DNA of 32,267 nt, taken from positions 1-32,267 of the forward strand of contig JAOIQU010000013.1 of assembly GCA_028141885.1 (NCBI GenBank). The letters run 5' to 3'. Position 1 is the first letter of the stretch. Each line of letters opens with the position of its first letter. Of this stretch, positions 16,831 through 24,624 are shown in pieces. The notes under the pieces are model-generated. The model was not told the DNA's origin, did not search any database, and saw only the letters and a program-made list of their open reading frames with translations. The position numbers and the translations under genes are program-made. This stretch comes from Flavobacteriales bacterium. GTDB lineage: Bacteria > Bacteroidota > Bacteroidia > Flavobacteriales > UA16.

Positions 16831-16838
16831 CGAAGGTA
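16831..16838 (-). promoter_or_regulatory. -7 promoter element TACCTTCG (ORF-3/miaA/mutS2 operon)
   Basis: Minus-strand TACCTTCG, TTTC, ATG. Same octamer and spacing as at dapD. It should drive the three-gene operon with a leaderless first cistron. Confidence 0.6.
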
Positions 16839-16852
16839 CACCGCCTGTGGAG

Positions 16853-16860
16853 TAGTTTTG
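16853..16860 (+). promoter_or_regulatory. -7 promoter element TAGTTTTG
   Basis: Perfect TAnnTTTG, 27 nt before the ATG at 16888. It lies back-to-back with the divergent TACCTTCG at 16831-16838, leaving only 14 nt between the two elements. Confidence 0.55.
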
Positions 16861-16887
16861 CGCACGACACCGCCCAAAAATCCAGCC

Positions 16888-17421
16888 ATGCTCATCCGCA
16901 TTTTCAAACTTCTTGTCGCTGCCGCTTCTGTTGCTTACACCGTGCTGTTGTACATGCAAGGGAGCTGGGGTGCCGCGGTGGGAATGACCCTGTTGTCGGT
17001 GGTCATCGTGCTGGCCAACCTCCGGAGCGTTCGTTTGGTTTTTGCGTTCGCCAACCTTCGTTTGCAGCGGATGGACGACGCGGTCAAATGGCTGAACCGC
17101 ATCAAGCCAACTCAATTGTGGCCCGGACAACGCGGATACTACCACTTTTTGCTCGGCAGTGTGACGATGCAGAACAACTTGAATGAAGCGGAGTCGCACC
17201 TGAGAAAATCCCTTTCGCTGGGGCTGAAACAGGACCATGACAAGGCGGCGGTAAAATTGAATTTGGCCGTGTGCATGAGTGCCAAACAAGACCGCAAGAA
17301 GGCGATGATCATGATCCAAGAGGCCAAGCGTCTCGACACCAAAGGAATGTTGAAGAACGACATCAAGCAAGTGGAGGCCATGATCAAGAACCCGCGCGTT
17401 GTGCAGCGCGCCCGCCGCTGA
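16888..17421 (+). CDS. Membrane-anchored TPR-like protein
   Basis: 177 residues from MLIRIFKLLVAAAS; the in-frame ATG at 16825 lies upstream of the promoter and inside the divergent gene. Two membrane helices (about 4-22 and 28-47) are followed by helical repeats with tetratricopeptide character: RMDDAVKWLNRI, LWPGQRGYYHFLLGSV, NLNEAESHLRKSLSLG and DHDKAAVKLNLAVCMS. The soluble part likely faces the cytosol and binds a protein partner. No enzymatic motif is seen. It is convergent with the E1 dehydrogenase gene, with 16 nt between them. Confidence 0.75.
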   Translation: MLIRIFKLLVAAASVAYTVLLYMQGSWGAAVGMTLLSVVIVLANLRSVRLVFAFANLRLQRMDDAVKWLNRIKPTQLWPGQRGYYHFLLGSVTMQNNLNEAESHLRKSLSLGLKQDHDKAAVKLNLAVCMSAKQDRKKAMIMIQEAKRLDTKGMLKNDIKQVEAMIKNPRVVQRARR

Positions 17422-17437
17422 GAGCCCTGAGTTCGAG

Positions 17438-19456
17438 TCAGCGTTCGAGGAGGCGCTGAAGGTCTCCTTCCAACCTGTCGTTGGCCATGAAGTTGCGCTC
17501 GAGGTCGGCGGCAAACGGGAAAGCCGTATCGAGGCTTGCCGTTCTGGCCACAGGCGCGTCCAGGTGCTCAAAACACACTTCGTGAATGCGTGAACTGATC
17601 TCCGCTCCGATGCCTCCTGTCATGGTGTCCTCGTGGAGCACGAGGGCCTTGCCGGTTTTTTGGACACTTGCCATGACCAGTTCTTCATCCCAGGGCAGGA
17701 GGGTGCGCAGATCGATGACCTCCACGTCCCATTCGGGATGTAGGTCGAGCACTTGCTCAGCCCATTGCACCCCCAAACCATACGTGATGAGCGTCGCGTC
17801 TTGTCCCTCGCGAACCGTGCGCCCCACCCCAAATTCCAAGAGATAATCTTCCTCGGCGACTGGTCCCGTCAGGCTGCGGTAGAGGTACTTGTGCTCGAAG
17901 AACAGCACTGGGTTGGGATCGTCAATGGCCATCCTGAGCAGGCCCTTGGCGTCGGCCGGGGTGGAAGGGTAGGCGATTTTCAATCCGGGGACATGGAAGA
18001 ACCACGCCTCCGTGCTTTGGCTGTGGTAGGGCCCAGCACCCACGCCGCCGCCTGTCGGCATGCGCACGACGACATCTGCTTTTTGGCCCCAGCGCCAGTG
18101 AATCTTGGCGAGGTTGTTGACGATTTGGTTGAACCCACACGTGACAAAGTCGCTGAACTGCATTTCCACCATGGCCTTCTTGCCCGCGATGGAGAGCCCC
18201 AAGCCTGCGCCTACGATGGCAGACTCGCACAACGGTGTGTTCCTCACGCGTTCCTCACCGAAGGCGTCGACAAACCCATCAGTGACCTTGAACACGCCTC
18301 CATAGGGTCCGATGTCTTGACCCATGAGCACCAAGTCAGGGTGCTTTTCCATGCTGGTTCGCAAGCCCTCGGTGATGGCGTCGATGAATCGAAGTTCACG
18401 TTCGCCGCCCTCTGGAGCGGCGGCGAGACCTTGGGGCGTTCCCGGAGCGAATCGATCGTCCAATTCTTCCACAGTGTCAGCCACGATGGAGGGCTCTGCG
18501 GCGGCGGCCTTCAGGCCGTCTTCAATCTTGGACTTGAAGGTGCTCCGTAAGTCGGCTTCTGTGGATTCTGTGAGTACGCCCGTTGACATCAAATGCGCCT
18601 TCAGACGTTCCACAGGATCCACCTTTGTCCAGGTGTCAATCAGCCCTTCTGGATAGTACTTTGTGCCTGATGCTTCTTCGTGACCTCGAATTCTGAAAGT
18701 CTTGAATTCTAAGATGATAGGTCTAGTTCGTTCGCGTAAAGATTCAATAGCATTGGTGACCTTGTGGTACACGTCAAAGAGGTCGTTGCCGTCGACTTGA
18801 ATGGCGTCTTCAGTGGGGATGCCGTAGCCGATGGCCTTGTCCGTGAAGTGGGCACACTTGAACTGTTGTTCGCTCGGTGTAGAGAGGCCCCACGCGTTGT
18901 TTTCGATGCCGATGATGACCGGAAGTTGCCATACGGCTGCCACGTTAACCGCTTCGTGAAAGTCGCCTTCAGAGGCACCTCCGTCTCCGGTGAACACGAA
19001 GGAACATCCACCGGTTTGGTCTAGCTTTTCGGCGAGGGCAACCCCGTCGGCGAGGCCCAATTGAGGACCGAGGTGGCTGATCATGCCCACGATGCGATGC
19101 TCAGGACTTCCAAAATGGAAGCTTCGGTCACGGCCTTTGGTGAAGCCATGGTCCTTCCCTTGGAATTGCGCAAAGAGCCTGTCAAGGGGCACGTTTCTTG
19201 TGGTGAAAATGCCGAGGTTTCGGTGCATCGGAAAGATGAACTTGTCCTCGGGCATGGCGGCCGCAACGCCAACGGAGATGGCCTCTTGGCCCATCCCGCT
19301 GAACCACTTGCTGATCTTTCCCTGTCGCAATTGCGACATCATTTTCTCCTCGATCATCCGAGGCAACAAGAGCTTTCCATAGAGCTCCAATTGCTTTTCT
19401 GCACTCAAGTCGCCTGCCTCAAATCGCAGGGGGTTGTGCGGGAACATTTCCGACAT
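17438..19456 (-). CDS. 2-oxo acid dehydrogenase E1, fused alpha and beta subunits (branched-chain type)
   Basis: 672 residues joining E1 alpha (about 15-330) and E1 beta (about 340-672) in one chain, the arrangement common in Bacteroidota. The thiamine diphosphate motif is GDGGASEGDFHEAVN through IGIENN (about 160-185), with HRNLGIF near 79 and FRIRGHEEAS near 256 in the alpha half. The beta half has VLMGQDIGPYGGVFKVT, then NTPLCESAIVGAGLGLSIAG, MPTGGGVGAGPYHSQ and the transketolase C-domain VIDLRTLLPWDEE. It decarboxylates branched-chain 2-oxo acids (or pyruvate) and passes the acyl group to a lipoyl E2. No E2 or E3 gene is nearby. A -7 element lies 5 nt before the ATG. Confidence 0.92.
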   Translation of the reverse strand: MSEMFPHNPLRFEAGDLSAEKQLELYGKLLLPRMIEEKMMSQLRQGKISKWFSGMGQEAISVGVAAAMPEDKFIFPMHRNLGIFTTRNVPLDRLFAQFQGKDHGFTKGRDRSFHFGSPEHRIVGMISHLGPQLGLADGVALAEKLDQTGGCSFVFTGDGGASEGDFHEAVNVAAVWQLPVIIGIENNAWGLSTPSEQQFKCAHFTDKAIGYGIPTEDAIQVDGNDLFDVYHKVTNAIESLRERTRPIILEFKTFRIRGHEEASGTKYYPEGLIDTWTKVDPVERLKAHLMSTGVLTESTEADLRSTFKSKIEDGLKAAAAEPSIVADTVEELDDRFAPGTPQGLAAAPEGGERELRFIDAITEGLRTSMEKHPDLVLMGQDIGPYGGVFKVTDGFVDAFGEERVRNTPLCESAIVGAGLGLSIAGKKAMVEMQFSDFVTCGFNQIVNNLAKIHWRWGQKADVVVRMPTGGGVGAGPYHSQSTEAWFFHVPGLKIAYPSTPADAKGLLRMAIDDPNPVLFFEHKYLYRSLTGPVAEEDYLLEFGVGRTVREGQDATLITYGLGVQWAEQVLDLHPEWDVEVIDLRTLLPWDEELVMASVQKTGKALVLHEDTMTGGIGAEISSRIHEVCFEHLDAPVARTASLDTAFPFAADLERNFMANDRLEGDLQRLLER

Positions 19457-19461
19457 GGCCC

Positions 19462-19469
19462 CGAAGGTA
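19462..19469 (-). promoter_or_regulatory. -7 promoter element TACCTTCG (E1 gene)
   Basis: Minus-strand TACCTTCG followed by 5 nt and the ATG at 19456. It mirrors the plus-strand TACCTTCG at 19481-19488. Confidence 0.6.
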
Positions 19470-19480
19470 GGTGGAGTGGG

Positions 19481-19488
19481 TACCTTCG
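19481..19488 (+). promoter_or_regulatory. -7 promoter element TACCTTCG (FAD dehydrogenase gene)
   Basis: Identical octamer to the divergent one 11 nt away. It ends 10 nt before the ATG at 19499, giving a leader of only a few bases. Confidence 0.55.
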
Positions 19489-19498
19489 CAGTCCACAG

Positions 19499-21091
19499 AT
19501 GGATGCATCTTCTTCACAAATCCAGGTTCGGGTCTTGCCCGAAGACGTGCACCGCATGGAGTCGGTCCGTGAGGCTGTGGCGCGTCAGCTCCGGAAAGAG
19601 GGGCGTCCGCCGTTGCGAGAGGACCAAGAACTTCACGTGTTGCGCAAAAGTTGGGATGCACGCAAGAAGCCAGTTCGTGCCCAATTGCTGGTGGGCTGGG
19701 ATGAAGGAGCCCAAAAGGCCCAAATGGGCGATTGGACCTGGCCAGCGATCCAGCCCGAAGCCAAGACGGTGTTGGTGGTGGGGGCCGGTCCTGCGGGTTT
19801 GTATGCGGCGCTTGAATGTTTGAGGCAGGGAGTGCGCCCTGTGCTGATTGAGCGGGGCAAGGACGTGCGGGCGCGTCGTCGTGATTTGGCCAAACTCAAC
19901 CGCGAGCACCTCGTCAACCCAGAATCGAATTACTGCTTCGGCGAAGGTGGGGCTGGGACTTACAGCGATGGCAAGCTTTACACGAGGAGCAAGAAGCGAG
20001 GCGACATCCGTGAGGCCCTCGAATGGCTTGTCCTGCACGGGGCAGATCCGAGCATTTTGGTCGAAGCGCATCCCCACATTGGCACAAATCGCCTGCCTGC
20101 AGTGGTGACGGCCATGCGGGAGACGATTGAACGCGCCGGTGGGGAGGTTCGGTTTGACACCAAGGTGGTCGACCTGCACATCGAAAACGATCGTTGCAAC
20201 CGCGTCGTTGTCGAGGACTTGAAGACCGGTGAACAAAGCGAACTCGAAGGCGATGCGGTCATCCTCGCCACGGGTCACAGCGCCAGAGACATCTTCGAGT
20301 TGTTTGATTCAAAAGGCATTTTGATTGAGCCCAAACCCTTTGCCATGGGTGTTCGCGTGGAACATCCTCAATCCTGGGTCGATCACGTTCAGTACCATGG
20401 CGAACCTGTCGAGGGGCGCTTGCCACCTGCGAGTTACAATTTGGTCTGTCAGGTGGAGGGACGCGGCGTGCACAGCTTTTGCATGTGCCCTGGGGGCATC
20501 GTTGCGCCTTGTGCCACGAGCCCCGGCGAAATCGTCACCAACGGTTGGTCACCTTCCAAACGGAACAACCCGTATGCCAATTCTGGCATGGTGGTTCAAG
20601 TCGAGCCTAAGGATTGGGAGCCACTCGGATTCACGGGGCCGCTTGGAGGTCTTCGTTTCCAGGAGAGCGTCGAGCAGGCTTGTTGGGTTGCGGCCGGCCA
20701 ATCCCAAGCCGCTCCAGCCCAGCGCTTGGCGGATTTTGTGCACGCCAGGGCGTCACGCAACTTGCCGCCAACGTCTTACTTGCCAGGCGTTGAAGCAGCC
20801 AGGCTCGATGAGGTGTTGCCTGAGGTGGTCTCGTTGAATTTGCGTCAAGGCTTCAAGGCCTTCGCCAGGAAGATGAAGGATTTCATGCACCCGGATGCTG
20901 TGGTGATCGGGCCTGAGACCAGGACGAGCAGCCCTGTTCGAATCCCCCGAGATGCCACTACGCTTGAGCACCCTCAAGTGAAGCGGTTGTACCCAACAGG
21001 AGAGGGCGGGGGCTACGCGGGTGGAATTCTGTCTGCAGCCATGGACGGGAGAAAAGTGGCCATGGCGGTCGTGTCGGCCATCAAAGCATAA
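19499..21091 (+). CDS. FAD-dependent dehydrogenase (COG2509-like)
   Basis: 530 residues from MDASSSQIQVRVLPEDV; the open frame runs 146 codons further upstream, but only as a shadow of the E1 gene. The N-terminal domain (1-90) is the small alpha/beta region common to this family, with HVLRKSWDARKK. The dinucleotide-binding motif VLVVGAGPAGLYAALECL is at about 97-114, followed by ERGKDVRARR, NYCFGEGGAGTYSDGKLYTR (about 147-166) and ILATGHSARDIFEL (about 258-271). The C-terminal part has PTGEGGGYAGGILSAAMDG, the second FAD contact. Members are cytosolic oxidoreductases of unknown substrate. Confidence 0.88.
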   Translation: MDASSSQIQVRVLPEDVHRMESVREAVARQLRKEGRPPLREDQELHVLRKSWDARKKPVRAQLLVGWDEGAQKAQMGDWTWPAIQPEAKTVLVVGAGPAGLYAALECLRQGVRPVLIERGKDVRARRRDLAKLNREHLVNPESNYCFGEGGAGTYSDGKLYTRSKKRGDIREALEWLVLHGADPSILVEAHPHIGTNRLPAVVTAMRETIERAGGEVRFDTKVVDLHIENDRCNRVVVEDLKTGEQSELEGDAVILATGHSARDIFELFDSKGILIEPKPFAMGVRVEHPQSWVDHVQYHGEPVEGRLPPASYNLVCQVEGRGVHSFCMCPGGIVAPCATSPGEIVTNGWSPSKRNNPYANSGMVVQVEPKDWEPLGFTGPLGGLRFQESVEQACWVAAGQSQAAPAQRLADFVHARASRNLPPTSYLPGVEAARLDEVLPEVVSLNLRQGFKAFARKMKDFMHPDAVVIGPETRTSSPVRIPRDATTLEHPQVKRLYPTGEGGGYAGGILSAAMDGRKVAMAVVSAIKA

Positions 21092-21104
21092 GTCCGAGTG
21101 CGGC

Positions 21105-21797
21105 TCAGTGCGAGGGTGCATTCGCAGCGTACGCTTCACCATCCGTGCTCGAAGCTTCAATCGTCTCAGCATGGACCATGAATGCATCGAGAACGCCCAT
21201 GTCCTTGGCGCGGTCGAGCATGGCCGTGGCTGCGGCCTTGTCGTTAAAGACTTCAGTGAAGTACACGTGATCTCCATTCGGTTGCAAGACTTGTTCAACT
21301 CCACCCATTTCAAGGAAGGTATTCAAGGCCCGTACGGGAAGGGCGCTGGCATACCTGCCGAGCTGAATTCGGAAACTCAAGGTCTGCGCAGCCAATTCGA
21401 CTTCTGACTGGTGGTTTCGAGCCACGTCGAGCACGTCACCACGCGAGGCGACAAGTGCTCCATTGAGGTACGCGGTGAGAAAGGCGTCCTCATGAGCTGC
21501 GCCATGTGCGGCTTGCATTTCTTGTTGCGCATCCGTCAGATCGGCATGAGGTGGACCCACGTGAAGGGTAAGTCCAGTGGCGCCGAGCATGCGCTCAATG
21601 TCGTTCCTTGCATAAAGGTCTTGGGGCCGAAGGTCAGCGTTGCTGTACGCCCCATATTGAACCCTGTAGGTGAGTTGTGAATCCTCTTGTTCAAGGATTT
21701 CAGACCCAATCAAGCGCGTTTGGGCGTGGGTGGGGCAAGAGGAAATCAGGCCAAACGCCATCAGCGTGGCTCCTGTCAACGTTGCGAGGTTCTTCAT
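21105..21797 (-). CDS. Exported protein with two SPOR-like domains
   Basis: 230 residues from MKNLATLTGATLMAFGL; the frame extends to 21839 but this ATG gives the clean signal peptide ending at THAQ. Two segments share a YRVQxGAY/FRIQLGRY opening: LTYRVQYGAYSNADLRP (about 43) and LSFRIQLGRYASALPVRAL (about 139). Each continues with a helix and a strand that carries FTEVFNDKAAATAMLDRAKDMG in the second. That pattern recalls SPOR domains, which bind denuded glycan strands of peptidoglycan. The match is weak, so the assignment is tentative. It lies 48 nt downstream of the DAO oxidase gene and may be co-transcribed. Confidence 0.6.
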   Translation of the reverse strand: MKNLATLTGATLMAFGLISSCPTHAQTRLIGSEILEQEDSQLTYRVQYGAYSNADLRPQDLYARNDIERMLGATGLTLHVGPPHADLTDAQQEMQAAHGAAHEDAFLTAYLNGALVASRGDVLDVARNHQSEVELAAQTLSFRIQLGRYASALPVRALNTFLEMGGVEQVLQPNGDHVYFTEVFNDKAAATAMLDRAKDMGVLDAFMVHAETIEASSTDGEAYAANAPSH

Positions 21798-21845
21798 GAT
21801 CTTGGGGTTCACCTTGCTCGTTACGAGGGGGCGCCCCAAAAAGTT

Positions 21846-22994
21846 TCAGTCACTCAGTCGAGCGAGTACGCGGCCCACGTTCGTCCCAATGGCCACACCC
21901 ATGCCACCTAATCGCACGCCTGCGTACAAGCCAGGCTCAACCTCCTTCACAATGGGCAACCGCTGAGAGCCCACACCGAGCTGTCCGATCCAGTGGTGCT
22001 CGATCGCGAACCCTTCAGCGCCCTGGATGTGTGTTTGAGCCCAGCGCACGAGTTTTTGGGCCCTGGCGTCGTTGTCATCGCACTCCCATTGTCGCCCGCC
22101 GCCGATGAGCAACCTGCCATGCACTTCTCTGGCATAGACGTATCCACGGTCGTGGTGAAGCGTGTTGTTCAACACGAGCCCTGGCAGGGGCTGACTGACG
22201 ACCACAACGTTGGGGGCTGGAGCGACGTCCAAGTCGAGCAGGGAAACGGCCCAGGCGTTGGTGCAGACGAATACGCGTCGCGTCTGGATGTCGCCTGCTG
22301 ACGTTCGGACGCGCCAACAGTCGTGTTCTTGGTCAATTCCCGTTGCGTCGATGCCATGGATGACTTCAATGCCTTCTTTCGACAGGCTGTGACGCATGGC
22401 ACGAACCATTGAAGCGGTGCCCAGAGCACCTTCCAGGGGACTCGAGATGGCGCCACATACGTGTTGCAGCCCCCGTTGCTCAACTTCTGAATCAGACATC
22501 AGTTGAAAAGCCGGCGTCCCAAACACTGGATCCAACAGAGCATTCAACTGAGGAAGCATGTCTGTGATTCGTTCAAAAAGTACGGGGTCTGTGAAGGCTT
22601 CGATGGCGCCGCAAGGGGTGTACCCAAGGTCTCGGTCACGCCAACTCGCCCTCAACGCATTCAACCCTGACCACCTCATGTCCACCAGCTTGACGAGCGC
22701 CTCAGGGCCAAGCGATTCGAGGTCTTCGACCAGTTCAGATGGGCTGCCAAAACAGGCAAATCCCGCATTCCTGGTGGAGGCACCTCCGAAAGCCGACCGA
22801 TCCAACATGACGATGTGCCAATCAGGGTGAAGCTTGCGCAGCTCGAGCCCGGTGTTCATGCCGACGATGCCGGTGCCAAGGACGACGGCGTCAGGTTCTT
22901 GAATCCACCCCAGCTTTTCCCATATGCTCAGACCAGGCGTGTGGGATGCCCGGTTTGAGGGGAAACTCGTATTTTTCGACTGTCCACGCACCAC
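21846..22994 (-). CDS. FAD-dependent oxidoreductase, DAO family
   Basis: 382 residues. After LSIWEKLGWIQEPD, a lead-in typical of Bacteroidota homologues, comes the Rossmann motif AVVLGTGIVGMNTGLEL (about 36-52), then FGGASTRNAGFACFGSPSE (about 68-86). The C-terminus has RLLIGGGRQWECDD (about 291-304), IGQLGVGSQRLPIV and AGVRLGGMGVAIGTNVG. This is the D-amino acid/glycine oxidase fold; the substrate is unknown. No ATG precedes the domain, so initiation is at GTG 22994 or at the adjacent GTG 22991. Both are directly behind a perfect TAnnTTTG, which supports a leaderless GTG start. Confidence 0.82.
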   Translation of the reverse strand: MVRGQSKNTSFPSNRASHTPGLSIWEKLGWIQEPDAVVLGTGIVGMNTGLELRKLHPDWHIVMLDRSAFGGASTRNAGFACFGSPSELVEDLESLGPEALVKLVDMRWSGLNALRASWRDRDLGYTPCGAIEAFTDPVLFERITDMLPQLNALLDPVFGTPAFQLMSDSEVEQRGLQHVCGAISSPLEGALGTASMVRAMRHSLSKEGIEVIHGIDATGIDQEHDCWRVRTSAGDIQTRRVFVCTNAWAVSLLDLDVAPAPNVVVVSQPLPGLVLNNTLHHDRGYVYAREVHGRLLIGGGRQWECDDNDARAQKLVRWAQTHIQGAEGFAIEHHWIGQLGVGSQRLPIVKEVEPGLYAGVRLGGMGVAIGTNVGRVLARLSD

Positions 22995-22995
22995 G

Positions 22996-23003
22996 CAAAC
23001 CTA
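22996..23003 (-). promoter_or_regulatory. -7 promoter element TAGGTTTG (DAO oxidase gene)
   Basis: Perfect TAnnTTTG on the minus strand, 1 nt before GTG 22994 and 4 nt before GTG 22991. The second GTG would reproduce the 4-nt spacing found at other starts. Confidence 0.5.
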
Positions 23004-23005
23004 AG

Positions 23006-24622
23006 ATGAGACCAGAACATTCGCACGGCCCCATGCTCAAGCATTTGCTTCTTCTGCTTTTGACGGTGTTTACCTCTGGCTGGGGTTTGGCCCAGGTCGA
23101 CGGCGTGCTCATCGAAGGAGAGTTGCGTCACAAGAAAACACGTGATCCACTTCAAAATGTAACGGTCACTGTCATGAACGGTGAAGAAATCGTCGATTCA
23201 TTTGAGGCGGACGGCCGCTACAGCTACGAGGTGCCACATGACGGAGATTACGTCTTGATGTTTGGCGCGATCGACATGGTTCCCCAGAGCGTGCAAGTCA
23301 ATGCGTCTCAAGTGCCTGAAGCATTGCACGGGAAGTTGGATGCATTGACCTGGCCCGTGATGCTTTTCGATTACATGGAGGGATTCGACATGAGTGTGGT
23401 CGATGCGCCATTCGGGATTTTTGACTATGACGAGGATCGTGAATCGATGGAGTTGGACCGTTCGCATTCGAGCCAAATGAGGGGCGCGCTGGACGATGAA
23501 ATGGAACGTTTGGGCAACCAAGGAAGAGAGGCGGAGCGCAATCAGAGGTACTACGAATACGCCATGGAGGATGCCCAAAAAGCGGAGCGCAAAGGCCGTT
23601 GGGCTGCAGCCAAAGAGGAATACGAAGAGGCCCTTGAATTCAAACCAGGCGATGCCGACGCAGCGGCTGGGTTGGAGCGGGCCAACCTCGCGCTGAACCC
23701 TGAATTGGCAGACGCAGACGGAGCGGCGGACGAGGAAGCGGACGAGGAAGAGCCGCCAGCAGAGGAGCCCTCAGCCGAGGAATCGCAACCACTCTCTGAG
23801 GATGTGTTGCCCGAAGTTCAAGATCAGGAGAAGCGAGAGGCAACCTCTTCTCCCGCAAACAACCAAGATGCCAATGACGAGCGGCTGCCCGCTTCGGAAG
23901 AAGAGGAGGAGACTGAGGAAATCGCGGACGGGCGTCCTGATGATTCGATTCGTGATGAGGCTGCCAACGATCAAGGCGGGACATCGGTGTTGTCCGCTCC
24001 TGCAGTGCCCATCCGAACCGTCTCGGCGAAAGAGTTGAGCGACGCCGAAGATGCGGAAGAATACTTCAGACAGGCCCGCATTGCCGAGAAGCAAGCTGAA
24101 CTCAACCAAATCCGACAAAAGAATCGTGCCTTGAATGAGGTTGACAGGCAAGTGGCAGCGGAGGCCAACAAGCTCGCTGACGAGGCGATTGTGCAAACCG
24201 TCCAGAAGCGAAGGTTGGCGCAAGAAATTGATGAGGCTGTGAGCCTTTCACACCAGGAGTCCATCCTTGAACAGCGGACCAAGATCAGGGACCATGAAGC
24301 CGTGGAAGCCGAGCGTGTCAAGGCCAATGCAGAGCGCACCGCCGAAGAAATTGTCGAGCTCAGGGGGTTGCAGGCTGCTCAGCGCGTACGTCCGGACCGC
24401 CCGTTTTTGGACCCTGAAATGGACGACATTCCCCAAGGAGTGACCCAGACGAACCAAAAAATGCCCAACGGCGAAGGCATCGTCATCACCCGCGTTGTCA
24501 GGGTCGGCAACGTGATCAAGCGCTACCGGAAAGTGATCACCAAGTTGGGCACGTTCTACTACTGCGGTGACCGCAGCATCACCAAGACGCAATGGGGATT
24601 GGAAACCAACCTGACCCATTGA
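23006..24622 (+). CDS. Envelope protein: carboxypeptidase-regulatory-like domain, acidic linker, coiled coil
   Basis: 538 residues from ATG 23006; ATG 23033 (MLKHLLLLLLTVFTSGWGLAQ) gives the same signal peptide with a shorter n-region and is equally possible. Order: signal peptide, beta-sandwich of the regulatory-like type (about 30-115; GELRHKKTRDPLQNVTVTV, DGRYSYEVPHDGDY), helical repeats with TPR-like EALEFKPGDADAAAGL (about 210-225), a long Asp/Glu/Pro/Ser-rich linker (about 230-330), a coiled coil (about 345-465) and a compact basic C-terminus with VVRVGNVIKRYRKVITKLG and FYYCGDRSITK. I recall similar C-termini in other Bacteroidota envelope proteins but cannot name the family. The next gene begins 2 nt after its stop, so they likely work together. 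Confidence 0.7.
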   Translation: MRPEHSHGPMLKHLLLLLLTVFTSGWGLAQVDGVLIEGELRHKKTRDPLQNVTVTVMNGEEIVDSFEADGRYSYEVPHDGDYVLMFGAIDMVPQSVQVNASQVPEALHGKLDALTWPVMLFDYMEGFDMSVVDAPFGIFDYDEDRESMELDRSHSSQMRGALDDEMERLGNQGREAERNQRYYEYAMEDAQKAERKGRWAAAKEEYEEALEFKPGDADAAAGLERANLALNPELADADGAADEEADEEEPPAEEPSAEESQPLSEDVLPEVQDQEKREATSSPANNQDANDERLPASEEEEETEEIADGRPDDSIRDEAANDQGGTSVLSAPAVPIRTVSAKELSDAEDAEEYFRQARIAEKQAELNQIRQKNRALNEVDRQVAAEANKLADEAIVQTVQKRRLAQEIDEAVSLSHQESILEQRTKIRDHEAVEAERVKANAERTAEEIVELRGLQAAQRVRPDRPFLDPEMDDIPQGVTQTNQKMPNGEGIVITRVVRVGNVIKRYRKVITKLGTFYYCGDRSITKTQWGLETNLTH

Positions 24623-24624
24623 GC

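Noticed and set aside
19061..19498. Longer N-terminus for the FAD dehydrogenase
   Set aside because: These codons lie opposite the start of the E1 gene and upstream of the TACCTTCG element; they show no domain.
21826..21843. GGGGCGCCCC palindrome between the DAO oxidase and SPOR-like genes
   Set aside because: It is self-complementary, but on the minus strand (the direction of transcription) it is not followed by a T run, and no regulator is linked to it.
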